NCBI GenBank assembly: GCA_035511515.1 | Contig: DATKFG010000135.1 | Span: forward strand, 1-44,482 | Origin: VBCK01 sp035511515 | GTDB lineage: Bacteria > Pseudomonadota > Gammaproteobacteria > Burkholderiales > Burkholderiaceae_F | Reading direction: 5' to 3' | DNA: 44,482 nt | Shown: piece after piece, positions 1 through 9,874 of the stretch | Position numbering within the stretch: position 1 is the stretch's first letter | Layout: every line of letters begins with the position of its first letter | Program-made: the position numbers and the translations under genes | The notes under the pieces: model-generated | Database searches by the model: none | What the model was told of the DNA's origin: nothing | Seen by the model: only the letters and a program-made list of their open reading frames with translations

Positions 1-71
1 TGGACCCGGCCATCGCCACGCCAACGCTGCTGCAGCAGCAGGTGGCCGCACTGCGCGGGGCGTGGCGCTAG
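1..71 (+). CDS. 3' end of an unidentified gene (partial)
   Basis: Reading from base 3, an open frame runs into the window edge and ends with TAG at 69-71. The visible C-terminus is DPAIATPTLLQQQVAALRGA followed by WR. Its composition (Ala, Leu, Gln rich, helical) is compatible with a real protein end. The adjacent repeat block and the convergent relA support a gene end here. Twenty-two residues are too few to name a family. Confidence 0.35.
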   Translation, partial: DPAIATPTLLQQQVAALRGAWR

Positions 72-88
72 CGCGGCCTCTTGAGCAG

Positions 89-250
89 CCCTCACCCCCC
101 TGCTTCGCCGGGCGTAGCCCGGCTTGGCAGGGCGAGCCCTCCCCTCTCCCGCTGCGCGGGCGAGGGGCGATACGGCGCGACTCTGCGACTGCCTATGCGC
201 TTGCGGCGAGCGGTCGCCCCTCGCCCGCGCAGCGGGAGAGGGGGGGTGAG
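89..250. repeat. Intergenic inverted repeat, REP-like
   Basis: Two perfect 30-bp arms lie at 141-170 and 214-243, separated by 43 bp. Each arm contains a small internal palindrome (CCCGC-TGC-GCGGG). The right arm continues into GGTGAGGG (to about 252), and its complement CCCTCACCCCCC is found at 89-100, so the left arm appears split by about 40 bp of unrelated sequence. The element lies between the convergent ends of the partial gene and relA, so its transcript would form a strong hairpin that could act as a bidirectional terminator. A related start (CCCTCACCC plus CCCCTCTCC) recurs at 44462-44482, which indicates a dispersed family. Confidence 0.75.
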
Positions 251-273
251 GGTCGAGGTAGAGCTAATAGACG

Positions 274-2454
274 TCAACGCCGGCGGGCGACCACAACGCC
301 TTTTACCTCACCGATCTGCGCCAGCGTGCGGCGCGTGGTGGCCGCGTCTGGAACCTGGACCGTGAACTGCATGCGGGCTTCGCCATCCTGCGACAGGGTG
401 TTCACGCCCAGCACATTGAGCTTTTCGCGTGCGAACACCTCCGAAATGTCGCGCAGCAGACCAGGCCGATCCTGCGCCAGCACGAACACCTCGGTCGGAT
501 AGCCGTCTCCGCCTGCGCCCCAGGTCACATCGATCACGCGCTCGGGGGTGCGCTTGGCCAGCGCACGGGCGTTGGAGCACCCGGCCCGGTGCACCGACAC
601 GCCGCGTCCGCGCGTGACGAAGCCGATGATCTCGTCGGGCGGGATCGGGTGGCAACAGGGCGCCAGGCTGGTCATCAGCGAATCGACCCCGACCACCAGC
701 ACGCGCCCCTGGGTCGGCTTGGGCGGCCGCAGCGCCGGCACCTCGGCGGCGGCTTCCTGTGCCGGCGCCGTTCCCGCCAGCGCCTGCTCGATGCTGCGCA
801 GACCCAGTTCCTCGCGCGATACCGCCAGGAACAGCTCGTCGACCGACGCAAAACCGAGCCGCGCGGCCAGGTCCTCCAACCCCACCGAGGTGCGGCCGAG
901 ACGCTGCAATTCGCGCGCCACGACCTCCCGTCCGGCCGCTGCCGACTGCTCGTGCTCGATCGCGTTGAACCATTGCCGCACCTTGGTGCGGGAGCGCGCG
1001 CTCGCCAGGAAGCCCAGCTCCGGGTTCAGCCAGTCGCGGCTTGGTCCGCCGCTGCGTGCCGCGATGATTTCGACTGTTTGACCGGTGCGCAGGCGCGTGT
1101 TCAGCGCCACCAGCGAGCCGTCCACGCGGGCGCCCCGGCAGCGATGGCCGAGCTCCGTATGAACGTGGTAGGCAAAATCGACCGGCGTGGCCTCGGCCGG
1201 CAGTTCGACCGCGCGCCCCTGGGGTGTCAACGCATAGATGCGCTGCGCCGCCGCCTGCTCCGTGGGCCGCGCGGCGGCCTCGGCATCCTGGTTCCAGTCG
1301 AACAGCCTGCGCAACCAGCCGATGCGCTCGTCGTTTTCGACCGCCGCGTCGCGCCGGCCCTCCTTGTAGCGCCAGTGCGCGGCGACGCCCAGTTCGGCGT
1401 TCTGGTGCATCTGGCGCGTGCGGATCTGGATCTCGATGGGCCGGCCGTCCGCGTCCTGGACCACGGTGTGCAGCGACTGGTATCCGTTGCGCTTGGGCCT
1501 GGCAATGTAATCGTCGTAGTCGCTCTCGATCGGCGTCCAGTTCGAATGCACGACCGACAGCACTTCGTAGCAACCGGCGACCTGCTCGACGATCACACGC
1601 AACGCCAGCAGATCGTGCACCTGCTCGATCGACAGGCGCTTGCCGATCATCTTCTGGTGGATGCTGGCAATGTGCTTGGGCCGCCCGCTCACTTCCGCCC
1701 GGACGCCCGCCTCGGCCAGAATCTGGCGCAACTGGTCGGTCGCCTGCACGACCGTGCGCTCGCGCTCCGCGCGCGTCTGCTCGAGCTGCCGCGCGATTTG
1801 ATCGTAGGTCTGCGGCTCCAGCAGTCGCAGCGCCAGGTCTTCCAGCTCCCATTTGAGCTGCCAGATGCCGAGCCGGTTCGCCAGCGGCACCAGCAGCGTG
1901 GCCGTCTCGCGCGCGATCGACCCGGCCGAGGCCCGTAGGGCCACGGCCGGGTCGCCCTCCTTAGCGCGAAGCGCGAAGGAGGGCTGCTCCACCAAAAACC
2001 GCATCGTTTGCAGGCGCGAAGCCAGGCGCAGCACGACCACCCGCGGATCGTTGACCATCGCCAGCAGCATGCGCCGCAGCGCCTCGGCCTGCGATTCGTG
2101 GCGCTGTGCCTCGTGCGCGCCGGCGGCACGCGAGCGAAGGCTTTCCGACAGCAGCCTCAACTGGCGCAGATCACTGACCAGGACCGCCACCGTCGGCCCG
2201 GCCCGGCCACGGACCCACTCGTCGGCATCGCGCAACACCTCATGCGCGCCGAACAGGTAAGCGGCGGCCAGCAGATCGGGGGCCTCGCGAACCGAACGCA
2301 CGATCTGTGCGACGCCCTCGGCGTGATCCTCCATCGGCTCGCCGCTGCGCAGAAGGCGGCCCTCGTACAGCGGAAAAATCAGGGCCCGCGCCTCGACCGC
2401 ATTCAGGGCCGACTCCGTCCCCGGCGAGGGATGCTGTTGCTGCTGTCCTGTCAC
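274..2454 (-). CDS. relA: RelA, (p)ppGpp synthetase I
   Basis: Ribosome-associated stringent-response enzyme that transfers pyrophosphate from ATP to GTP/GDP to make (p)ppGpp. Domains in order: degenerate HD hydrolase region (about 20-190) lacking the His-Asp metal motif; synthetase (about 235-365) with RPKHIASIHQKM, DYDDYIARPKRNGYQS and EIQIRTRQMHQNAELG; TGS domain (about 403-465); zinc-finger region with APCCHP (about 593); C-terminal ACT domain (about 650-721). The acidic DYDD motif corresponds to the ExDD of synthetase-only RelA rather than the RxKD of bifunctional SpoT/Rel. The GTG start at 2454 (726 aa) is preferred because the upstream ATG at 2547 would overlap the divergent gene's start; AGGA lies about 9 nt upstream. 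A palindromic insertion occupies about residues 157-167. Confidence 0.95.
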   Translation of the reverse strand: MTGQQQQHPSPGTESALNAVEARALIFPLYEGRLLRSGEPMEDHAEGVAQIVRSVREAPDLLAAAYLFGAHEVLRDADEWVRGRAGPTVAVLVSDLRQLRLLSESLRSRAAGAHEAQRHESQAEALRRMLLAMVNDPRVVVLRLASRLQTMRFLVEQPSFALRAKEGDPAVALRASAGSIARETATLLVPLANRLGIWQLKWELEDLALRLLEPQTYDQIARQLEQTRAERERTVVQATDQLRQILAEAGVRAEVSGRPKHIASIHQKMIGKRLSIEQVHDLLALRVIVEQVAGCYEVLSVVHSNWTPIESDYDDYIARPKRNGYQSLHTVVQDADGRPIEIQIRTRQMHQNAELGVAAHWRYKEGRRDAAVENDERIGWLRRLFDWNQDAEAAARPTEQAAAQRIYALTPQGRAVELPAEATPVDFAYHVHTELGHRCRGARVDGSLVALNTRLRTGQTVEIIAARSGGPSRDWLNPELGFLASARSRTKVRQWFNAIEHEQSAAAGREVVARELQRLGRTSVGLEDLAARLGFASVDELFLAVSREELGLRSIEQALAGTAPAQEAAAEVPALRPPKPTQGRVLVVGVDSLMTSLAPCCHPIPPDEIIGFVTRGRGVSVHRAGCSNARALAKRTPERVIDVTWGAGGDGYPTEVFVLAQDRPGLLRDISEVFAREKLNVLGVNTLSQDGEARMQFTVQVPDAATTRRTLAQIGEVKGVVVARRR
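1954..1984. repeat. Palindromic element inside relA
   Basis: Arms of 14 bp at 1954-1967 and 1971-1984 are inverted copies with one mismatch and a GAA loop. Read on the minus strand the element encodes part of QPSFALRAKEGDP within the RelA pseudo-hydrolase region, and the reading frame is kept. The GAAGGAGGG end matches the repeat units inside comEC (12042-12185), which suggests a common repeat family. That relationship is an inference from shared sequence. Confidence 0.6.
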
Positions 2455-2541
2455 TGCGATGTCCTGGTCCCAATCCGCTCTGCACCAACGTCGCAACCTG
2501 CAAATTACACCGCCCGGCACAATTGCGGCCGGGAGGACCCG

Positions 2542-3942
2542 ATGCACAGGCGACCTGTCTCACGGCAATTGCCCCTGAACCTGGATGCGGCGCAGCGCAA
2601 ACGGCTGGCCAAGGAGGCCTTCGAGCTGATCGAGCGGGTGCTCGGCCGCCGCGACCAGGGGCCGATCTTCGTGCCGACGCCGCTGCAACGGGTCGAAGCG
2701 ATGAGGGCGGCTCCGCCGGAACACGGCACCGATCGGACCGAGCTGCTGGAGAGGCTGCAGGCGGCCGCCGAAGGCGGATGGAGCAAGTCGCACGGCGGCG
2801 ACCTCGGCTTCATTCCCAACGGCGGACTGTACAGCGGCGTGGTGGCTGCAATGCTCGCCGCCGGTCTGCACACGTTCACCGGCACGGCGTTCGAGTCGCC
2901 GGGCCTGGTCGCACTCGAAGAAAGCGTCCTGCACTGGCTGGCCTCGGTGTTCGGTATGCCGCCCGCGACCGAAGGCTTGCTGCTGTCAGGAGGCTCGCTC
3001 GCCAACCAGACCGCAATCGTGTGCGCCCGCGACAGCGGCGATTTCGCGCCGGATCGCAGCGTGGCGTACCTGTCGGAGCGAGCACATCACTCGCTGCGCA
3101 AGGCGATGCACCTGTGCGGGATACCGGCCGGATGCATTCGGTCGATTCGCGCCACTGCGGCGGGCCGGATCGACCCGCAGGCGCTGGGCGAACAAATCGA
3201 GCGCGATCGGGCGCGCGGCCAGCGCCCGTGGCTGATCGTTGGCGTCGCGGGCAGCACCGACACGGGGTCGGTCGACGACTTGAATGAACTCGCCGCCTTC
3301 GCATCGCGCTGTGGCGCCTGGTTTCACGTCGACGCCGCTTACGGCGGCATGTTCGCGCTGACCGAGCGGGGCGCGGCGCGGCTGCAGGGAATCGCGGCGG
3401 CCGATTCGGTCATCGTCGATGCCCACAAGGGCCTGTTCCTGCCGTACGGCGTGGCCGCCGTGCTGGTGCGCCGCCCCGGAGCGCTGGCGCGTGCACACAC
3501 GGGCGAAGGGGCCTACATGCGCGACGTGCAGCGCCTGCCGGACCTGCCGAACTACTTCGAGCGCGGCCCCGAGCTGACGCGGCCGTTTCGCGGCCTGCTC
3601 GTCTGGCTGCCGCTGCATCTGCACGGCGTGGCCACCTTTCGGCAGGCGCTGGACCGCTCGCTCGACCTGGCGCAACAGGCCGCAGCCCGCCTTCGCGCCA
3701 TACCCGGAATCGACGTGCTGCACGATCCGGATCTGTCGATTGTTGCGTTTTGCGCGGCGCATGGCGATGTGACCACGCAGCGCATCTTCGCGATCATCAA
3801 CGAATCGGGACAGGTGCGCGTCTCCAGCACCATGCTGCACGGTCGAACCGCGATCCGCCTGGCTTTCCTGCACCCGAAGACGGGCGAGGCGCAGATCGAC
3901 GCGGTCGAGCAGGCCGTCCGCGGGGCACTGGGGCCGCAATAG
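2542..3942 (+). CDS. Group II PLP-dependent amino-acid decarboxylase family protein
   Basis: A 466-aa fold-type I PLP enzyme. The aspartate that binds the pyridine nitrogen lies in HVDAAYGG, and the Schiff-base lysine is in DAHKGLFLPYG, the usual pair of the aromatic-L-amino-acid/diaminobutyrate decarboxylase family. GDLGFIPNGGLYSG and LSGGSLANQTAI form the substrate and phosphate-binding regions. It would decarboxylate an amino acid to an amine in the cytoplasm; the substrate cannot be read from the sequence. The ATG at 2542 follows GGGAGGA by 4 nt. It is transcribed divergently from relA with 87 bp between starts. Some family members have other reactions (aldehyde synthases), so decarboxylation is an inference. 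Confidence 0.85.
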   Translation: MHRRPVSRQLPLNLDAAQRKRLAKEAFELIERVLGRRDQGPIFVPTPLQRVEAMRAAPPEHGTDRTELLERLQAAAEGGWSKSHGGDLGFIPNGGLYSGVVAAMLAAGLHTFTGTAFESPGLVALEESVLHWLASVFGMPPATEGLLLSGGSLANQTAIVCARDSGDFAPDRSVAYLSERAHHSLRKAMHLCGIPAGCIRSIRATAAGRIDPQALGEQIERDRARGQRPWLIVGVAGSTDTGSVDDLNELAAFASRCGAWFHVDAAYGGMFALTERGAARLQGIAAADSVIVDAHKGLFLPYGVAAVLVRRPGALARAHTGEGAYMRDVQRLPDLPNYFERGPELTRPFRGLLVWLPLHLHGVATFRQALDRSLDLAQQAAARLRAIPGIDVLHDPDLSIVAFCAAHGDVTTQRIFAIINESGQVRVSSTMLHGRTAIRLAFLHPKTGEAQIDAVEQAVRGALGPQ

Positions 3943-4016
3943 CCGCCGCCGGGCACGCAATGGCCCAGCCGGGGGTCGCTCGGCAAGGCCCCGCAGACTA
4001 TCGGTTACCCGGCGCG

Positions 4017-6494
<2,478 letters not shown>

Positions 6495-6636
6495 GATTTT
6501 TCTCCTCTCCGTCTACGATCGGCTCGACAGGCCGATTTGCGGGCGAGTCTAGTTGCCCTGTTCGACGCTGTCGACGGCAGTGTGTGATATCCGCCAAAAC
6601 GGAAACGCCACCGGACTCGATCGGGCAAAATGCCGC

Positions 6637-7467
6637 ATGCTCGGTCGGCTGCTCGGTGCGCTCGCCCCCGACGCGGTCGATATCCCGGCGCCTTTGTGGG
6701 ACCGCGTGGTGGGCGAACTTGTCTTCCTGCGCCGTTTCGCCACCCCGCCCGGATCGGGCTTGCGCGAGTTGTGCGGCCGCCTGCTGGCGACCAAGGTGAT
6801 GACGGGCGCCGCGGGTCTGGAGCTGACATCCCATATCCAGGTCACGGTGGCGGCCCAGGCTTGCCTGCCGATCCTGAAGCTGGGCATCGACTGGTATCGC
6901 GGCTGGAGCGGAATCATCGTGTACCCGTCCGAGTACGTGGCGCAGCGTCGCATCCAGGACGAAGATGGGCTGGTGCACGAGTTCGAGGAGACGGCCGCGG
7001 GCGAAGCGTGGGATGTCGGGCCGGTGATCGTCTCGTGGTCGCAGGACGCCGGCGAGCCGGTTCCGGGCGAAGCCCCTTTCAACGTCGTGATTCATGAATT
7101 CGCGCACAAGCTCGATCTGCTGAGCGGCCAGGCCGATGGCCTGCCGCCGCTGGATCGGCGGCTGCACGCGGGGCTGGAGCCGCATCAGTGGCGCCGCGTG
7201 CTGGACGATGCATACCAGCGCTTCGGCGCGGCGGTCGATCTGATCGAGCTGGAACTGCCCGGGGACGTCGATCCGGAGTCGAGCCAGGCGGCCCCGTACT
7301 ACGCGCGGCTTGCGCTCGATCCGTACGCGGCGCAGGACGAGGCTGAGTTCTTCGCGGTGTCCAGCGAGACCTTCTTCGTCGATCCGCAGCGGCTGCGCGA
7401 CGCGTTTCCCGACTGGTATGCGCTGTTGAGCCGGTTCTACCGGCTCGATCCGCTGGCCGGCTACTGA
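6637..7467 (+). CDS. mtfA: MtfA-family zinc metallopeptidase (M90)
   Basis: A 276-aa cytoplasmic protein matching MtfA, the Mlc titration factor with aminopeptidase activity. The zinc motif HEFAHKLD is present (HExxH), with a downstream AQDEAEFFAVSSETFF segment that supplies the third ligand region. ACLPILKLGIDWY and VVIHEFAHKLDLLSG align with E. coli MtfA, and the length is close to its 265 aa. In E. coli MtfA binds Mlc and so affects glucose PTS expression; no mlc or PTS gene is visible here, so the partner may differ. I chose the ATG at 6637; an in-frame TTG at 6553 would add 28 atypical residues. The 3' end overlaps the convergent permease by 7 bp. Confidence 0.88.
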   Translation: MLGRLLGALAPDAVDIPAPLWDRVVGELVFLRRFATPPGSGLRELCGRLLATKVMTGAAGLELTSHIQVTVAAQACLPILKLGIDWYRGWSGIIVYPSEYVAQRRIQDEDGLVHEFEETAAGEAWDVGPVIVSWSQDAGEPVPGEAPFNVVIHEFAHKLDLLSGQADGLPPLDRRLHAGLEPHQWRRVLDDAYQRFGAAVDLIELELPGDVDPESSQAAPYYARLALDPYAAQDEAEFFAVSSETFFVDPQRLRDAFPDWYALLSRFYRLDPLAGY

Positions 7468-8873
7468 AACCGGGACGCGCTGCTCGCCGCGCTATCCGGC
7501 GCCACCGATGCGGCACTGACCCGCTTGCGGCCCAGGGCACGCCGAATAACAAGCGCGGCCGCCACCACAACGGCGCTCAGCGCGCTCAGCCCGAGCTGGA
7601 CCATCAGGCCCGGCGTAAAGGCCATCAGCACCAGCACCGCGGCGATGCCGCCGATCACCGCGTAGCTCAGCCAGGGGAACAACCACACCTTCAGCGCGAG
7701 CTGTTCGCCCTGGCGCTGCAGGCGCTGGCGGAAACGGACCTGACCGAGCGCGATGATCATGTAGATGAACAGGATGATCGCGCCCGAGGTGTTGATCAGG
7801 AACAAAAACACGCCGTTAGGCGACAAGACCGAGGCCAGCGCCGCAGCAAACCCCGCGGCGGTGCCGAACAGGATGCCGAGCCGGGGCACGCGCTGCGCCG
7901 AGGTCGCCGCGAACATCGCCGGCGCATCGCCCCGCCGGGCCAGTTCGTGCAGCATTCGCGAGGCGACGTACAGCCCGGAATTCAGGCACGACAACACGGC
8001 GGTCACGGCGATCACCGACATCACGTCAGCGGCGCCGGGGATGCCGATCGTCTGAAGCGTCCGGATGAAAGGCGACTCGCCCGGCACCACGCTGTCCCAC
8101 GGCACCACGCTGACGATGATGCCGATCGATGCCACATAGAAGATCAGGATGCGCAGGGACACGGTGCGCGCGGCGCGCGTGACGTTGCGCGCCGGCTCGG
8201 TTGTCTCGGCCGCGGCGATGGTCGCCACCTCACTGCCCATCATCGAGAAGATCACGACCGGGACCGCTGCCAGCGCAGCGCCGATTCCCCGCGGGAAGAA
8301 TCCGCCGTGCGCGATCAATTGATGGGCGGCCTGCGCCGGCCCGGGGCCGAAGGCGACGATGTACGCCAATCCCACCAGGATGAAGGCAGCGATAGCGCCG
8401 ACCTTCAGCGACGCGAACCAGAACTCGAATTCCCCGTAGGTCCGCACCGACAGCAGGTTCGACGCAGTCATCGCAGCGATCAGCACAAGGCCGATCTGCC
8501 ACACCGGCGCGCTAACCCAGTGCTGCAGCAGCGTGGCGCCCGCGATCGTCTCGACTCCGACCACGATGATCCAGAAATACCAGTACAGCCACCCGGTCAC
8601 GAATCGGGCCCACTCGCCCAGTCCGAGCGCCGCGTACTCGGCGAAAGTCCCGATGCCGGGCCGCGCCACCGCCATCTCACCCAGCATCTGCATGATCAGG
8701 AACACCAGCAGGCCGGACAGCGCGTAGCTGATCAGGACCGCCGGGCCCGCGATGTTGATCGCCGCGCTGCTGCCGACGAACAACCCGGCTCCGATAATGC
8801 CGCCCAGCGAAATCAGCGTCACATGGCGCGGCTGCAGCGACTGCGCCAGTTCAGACCGCGCTTGATCCCCCAT
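7461..8873 (-). CDS. Amino-acid permease, APC superfamily (AAT family)
   Basis: A 470-aa inner-membrane transporter with about 12 hydrophobic segments. The first helix carries the family signature SLGGIIGAGLFVGSSAAI, followed by GPAVLISYALSGLLVFLIMQ and GEMAVARPGIGTFAEYA, which is close to the GabP/AnsP/CycA-like proton-driven amino-acid permeases. The substrate cannot be assigned; GABA or another neutral amino acid is plausible. A polar tail rich in Arg, Ser and Ala ends the protein. The ATG is preceded by AGGGGGAA. The downstream neighbour on the same strand is not closely spaced, so the permease is probably monocistronic. Confidence 0.88.
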   Translation of the reverse strand: MGDQARSELAQSLQPRHVTLISLGGIIGAGLFVGSSAAINIAGPAVLISYALSGLLVFLIMQMLGEMAVARPGIGTFAEYAALGLGEWARFVTGWLYWYFWIIVVGVETIAGATLLQHWVSAPVWQIGLVLIAAMTASNLLSVRTYGEFEFWFASLKVGAIAAFILVGLAYIVAFGPGPAQAAHQLIAHGGFFPRGIGAALAAVPVVIFSMMGSEVATIAAAETTEPARNVTRAARTVSLRILIFYVASIGIIVSVVPWDSVVPGESPFIRTLQTIGIPGAADVMSVIAVTAVLSCLNSGLYVASRMLHELARRGDAPAMFAATSAQRVPRLGILFGTAAGFAAALASVLSPNGVFLFLINTSGAIILFIYMIIALGQVRFRQRLQRQGEQLALKVWLFPWLSYAVIGGIAAVLVLMAFTPGLMVQLGLSALSAVVVAAALVIRRALGRKRVSAASVAPDSAASSASRFQ

Positions 8874-8909
8874 CCGGTTCCCCCTGCGTTCGCGCGGCCG
8901 CGAATCGCG

Positions 8910-9776
8910 TCAAGACGCCAGCAGGAAACGCCGCACGATCGCGATCTGGTCTGCTTCGAAGAACATCGGCGCATGGCCGACGCCGGGCACCTCGACCACC
9001 TGGGCGCGCGGGCCGCGCGCCGCCATCTCGGCCGCGGTGGCGGCCGACAGCAGGTCGGACTCGGTGCCGCGCACCACCAGCACCGGCCCGCGCACCGCGT
9101 CGTACAGTTCCCACAGCTTGGCCTGGGCCAGCGCGTTGGTCTCGGCCGACGTGTCCGCCAGATTCTGAGCGATCCCCGGGTCGTAATGAAAGACCCACTT
9201 CGACCCTTCGAAGCGCATCACCGACTCGGTCAGTTCGCGCCACTGCTGCGCCGTTCGCAGCCCGAATCCGGCCGAGATCGAGCGCACGTACTCGGTGGCC
9301 TGCTCGAGGCTGTCGAAATGCTCGCTCTTGCCGACGTACTCCGCAATCCGCTGCAGCGCGTCCAGCTGCATCGTCGGTCCGATGTCGTTCAGGATCAGGC
9401 GCCCGATCGGAGCGTTGGACTGTCCCGCCAGCGACAGTCCGATCAGCCCACCCATCGACGTTCCCAGCAGGTCGACCCGATCGACGCCCGTGCGGGCGAT
9501 CAGGTTCGCGATATCGAACGAGTATTGCGGCAGCCCGTACAGCTTCGGATCGGGCAGCCAGTCGCTGCGACCGCGGCCGGCCACGTCCGGGCAGACCACC
9601 CGGTAACTATCGCTCAGGCTGTCGGCCAGGCGGGCGAAGTCGTTGCCGACGCGGGTCAGGCCGTGCAGGCAGATGAGCACGCGCGGGTTGGCAGGGTCAC
9701 CCCAGTCCGTGTATCGGACCGTGTGAAATCCGTACCGGTTCAAGCACCTGACTTCACTCGAGCGGGGCGTACCCAT
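8910..9776 (-). CDS. Alpha/beta hydrolase
   Basis: A 288-aa alpha/beta-hydrolase fold enzyme. The oxyanion-hole region is LHGLTRVGNDF, the nucleophile elbow is GTSMGGLIG (Ser), the acid is in VLVVRGTESDLLS, and the catalytic His is in PGVGHAPMF. The substrate is unknown; an ester or similar bond is expected. The ATG at 9776 starts MGTPRSSEVRC just before the conserved region. The frame stays open far upstream into comEC, but that extension is a shadow. No operon partner is evident: the permease begins 36 bp downstream in the same direction, and comEC ends 98 bp upstream. Confidence 0.85.
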   Translation of the reverse strand: MGTPRSSEVRCLNRYGFHTVRYTDWGDPANPRVLICLHGLTRVGNDFARLADSLSDSYRVVCPDVAGRGRSDWLPDPKLYGLPQYSFDIANLIARTGVDRVDLLGTSMGGLIGLSLAGQSNAPIGRLILNDIGPTMQLDALQRIAEYVGKSEHFDSLEQATEYVRSISAGFGLRTAQQWRELTESVMRFEGSKWVFHYDPGIAQNLADTSAETNALAQAKLWELYDAVRGPVLVVRGTESDLLSAATAAEMAARGPRAQVVEVPGVGHAPMFFEADQIAIVRRFLLAS

Positions 9777-9874
9777 GGCGGATATCGGCTGAACTCCCAA
9801 CGGGCGGCCCAACGTGGGCCGGGCCCCAGCGGCACATACTATCGAGAAATCGGCTGCGCGCCCGGGGGATTTTT

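Noticed and set aside
589..1938. Long plus-strand ORF opposite relA
   Set aside because: It is the complement-frame shadow of relA, rich in His/Gln/Arg/Asp as usual in high-GC DNA.
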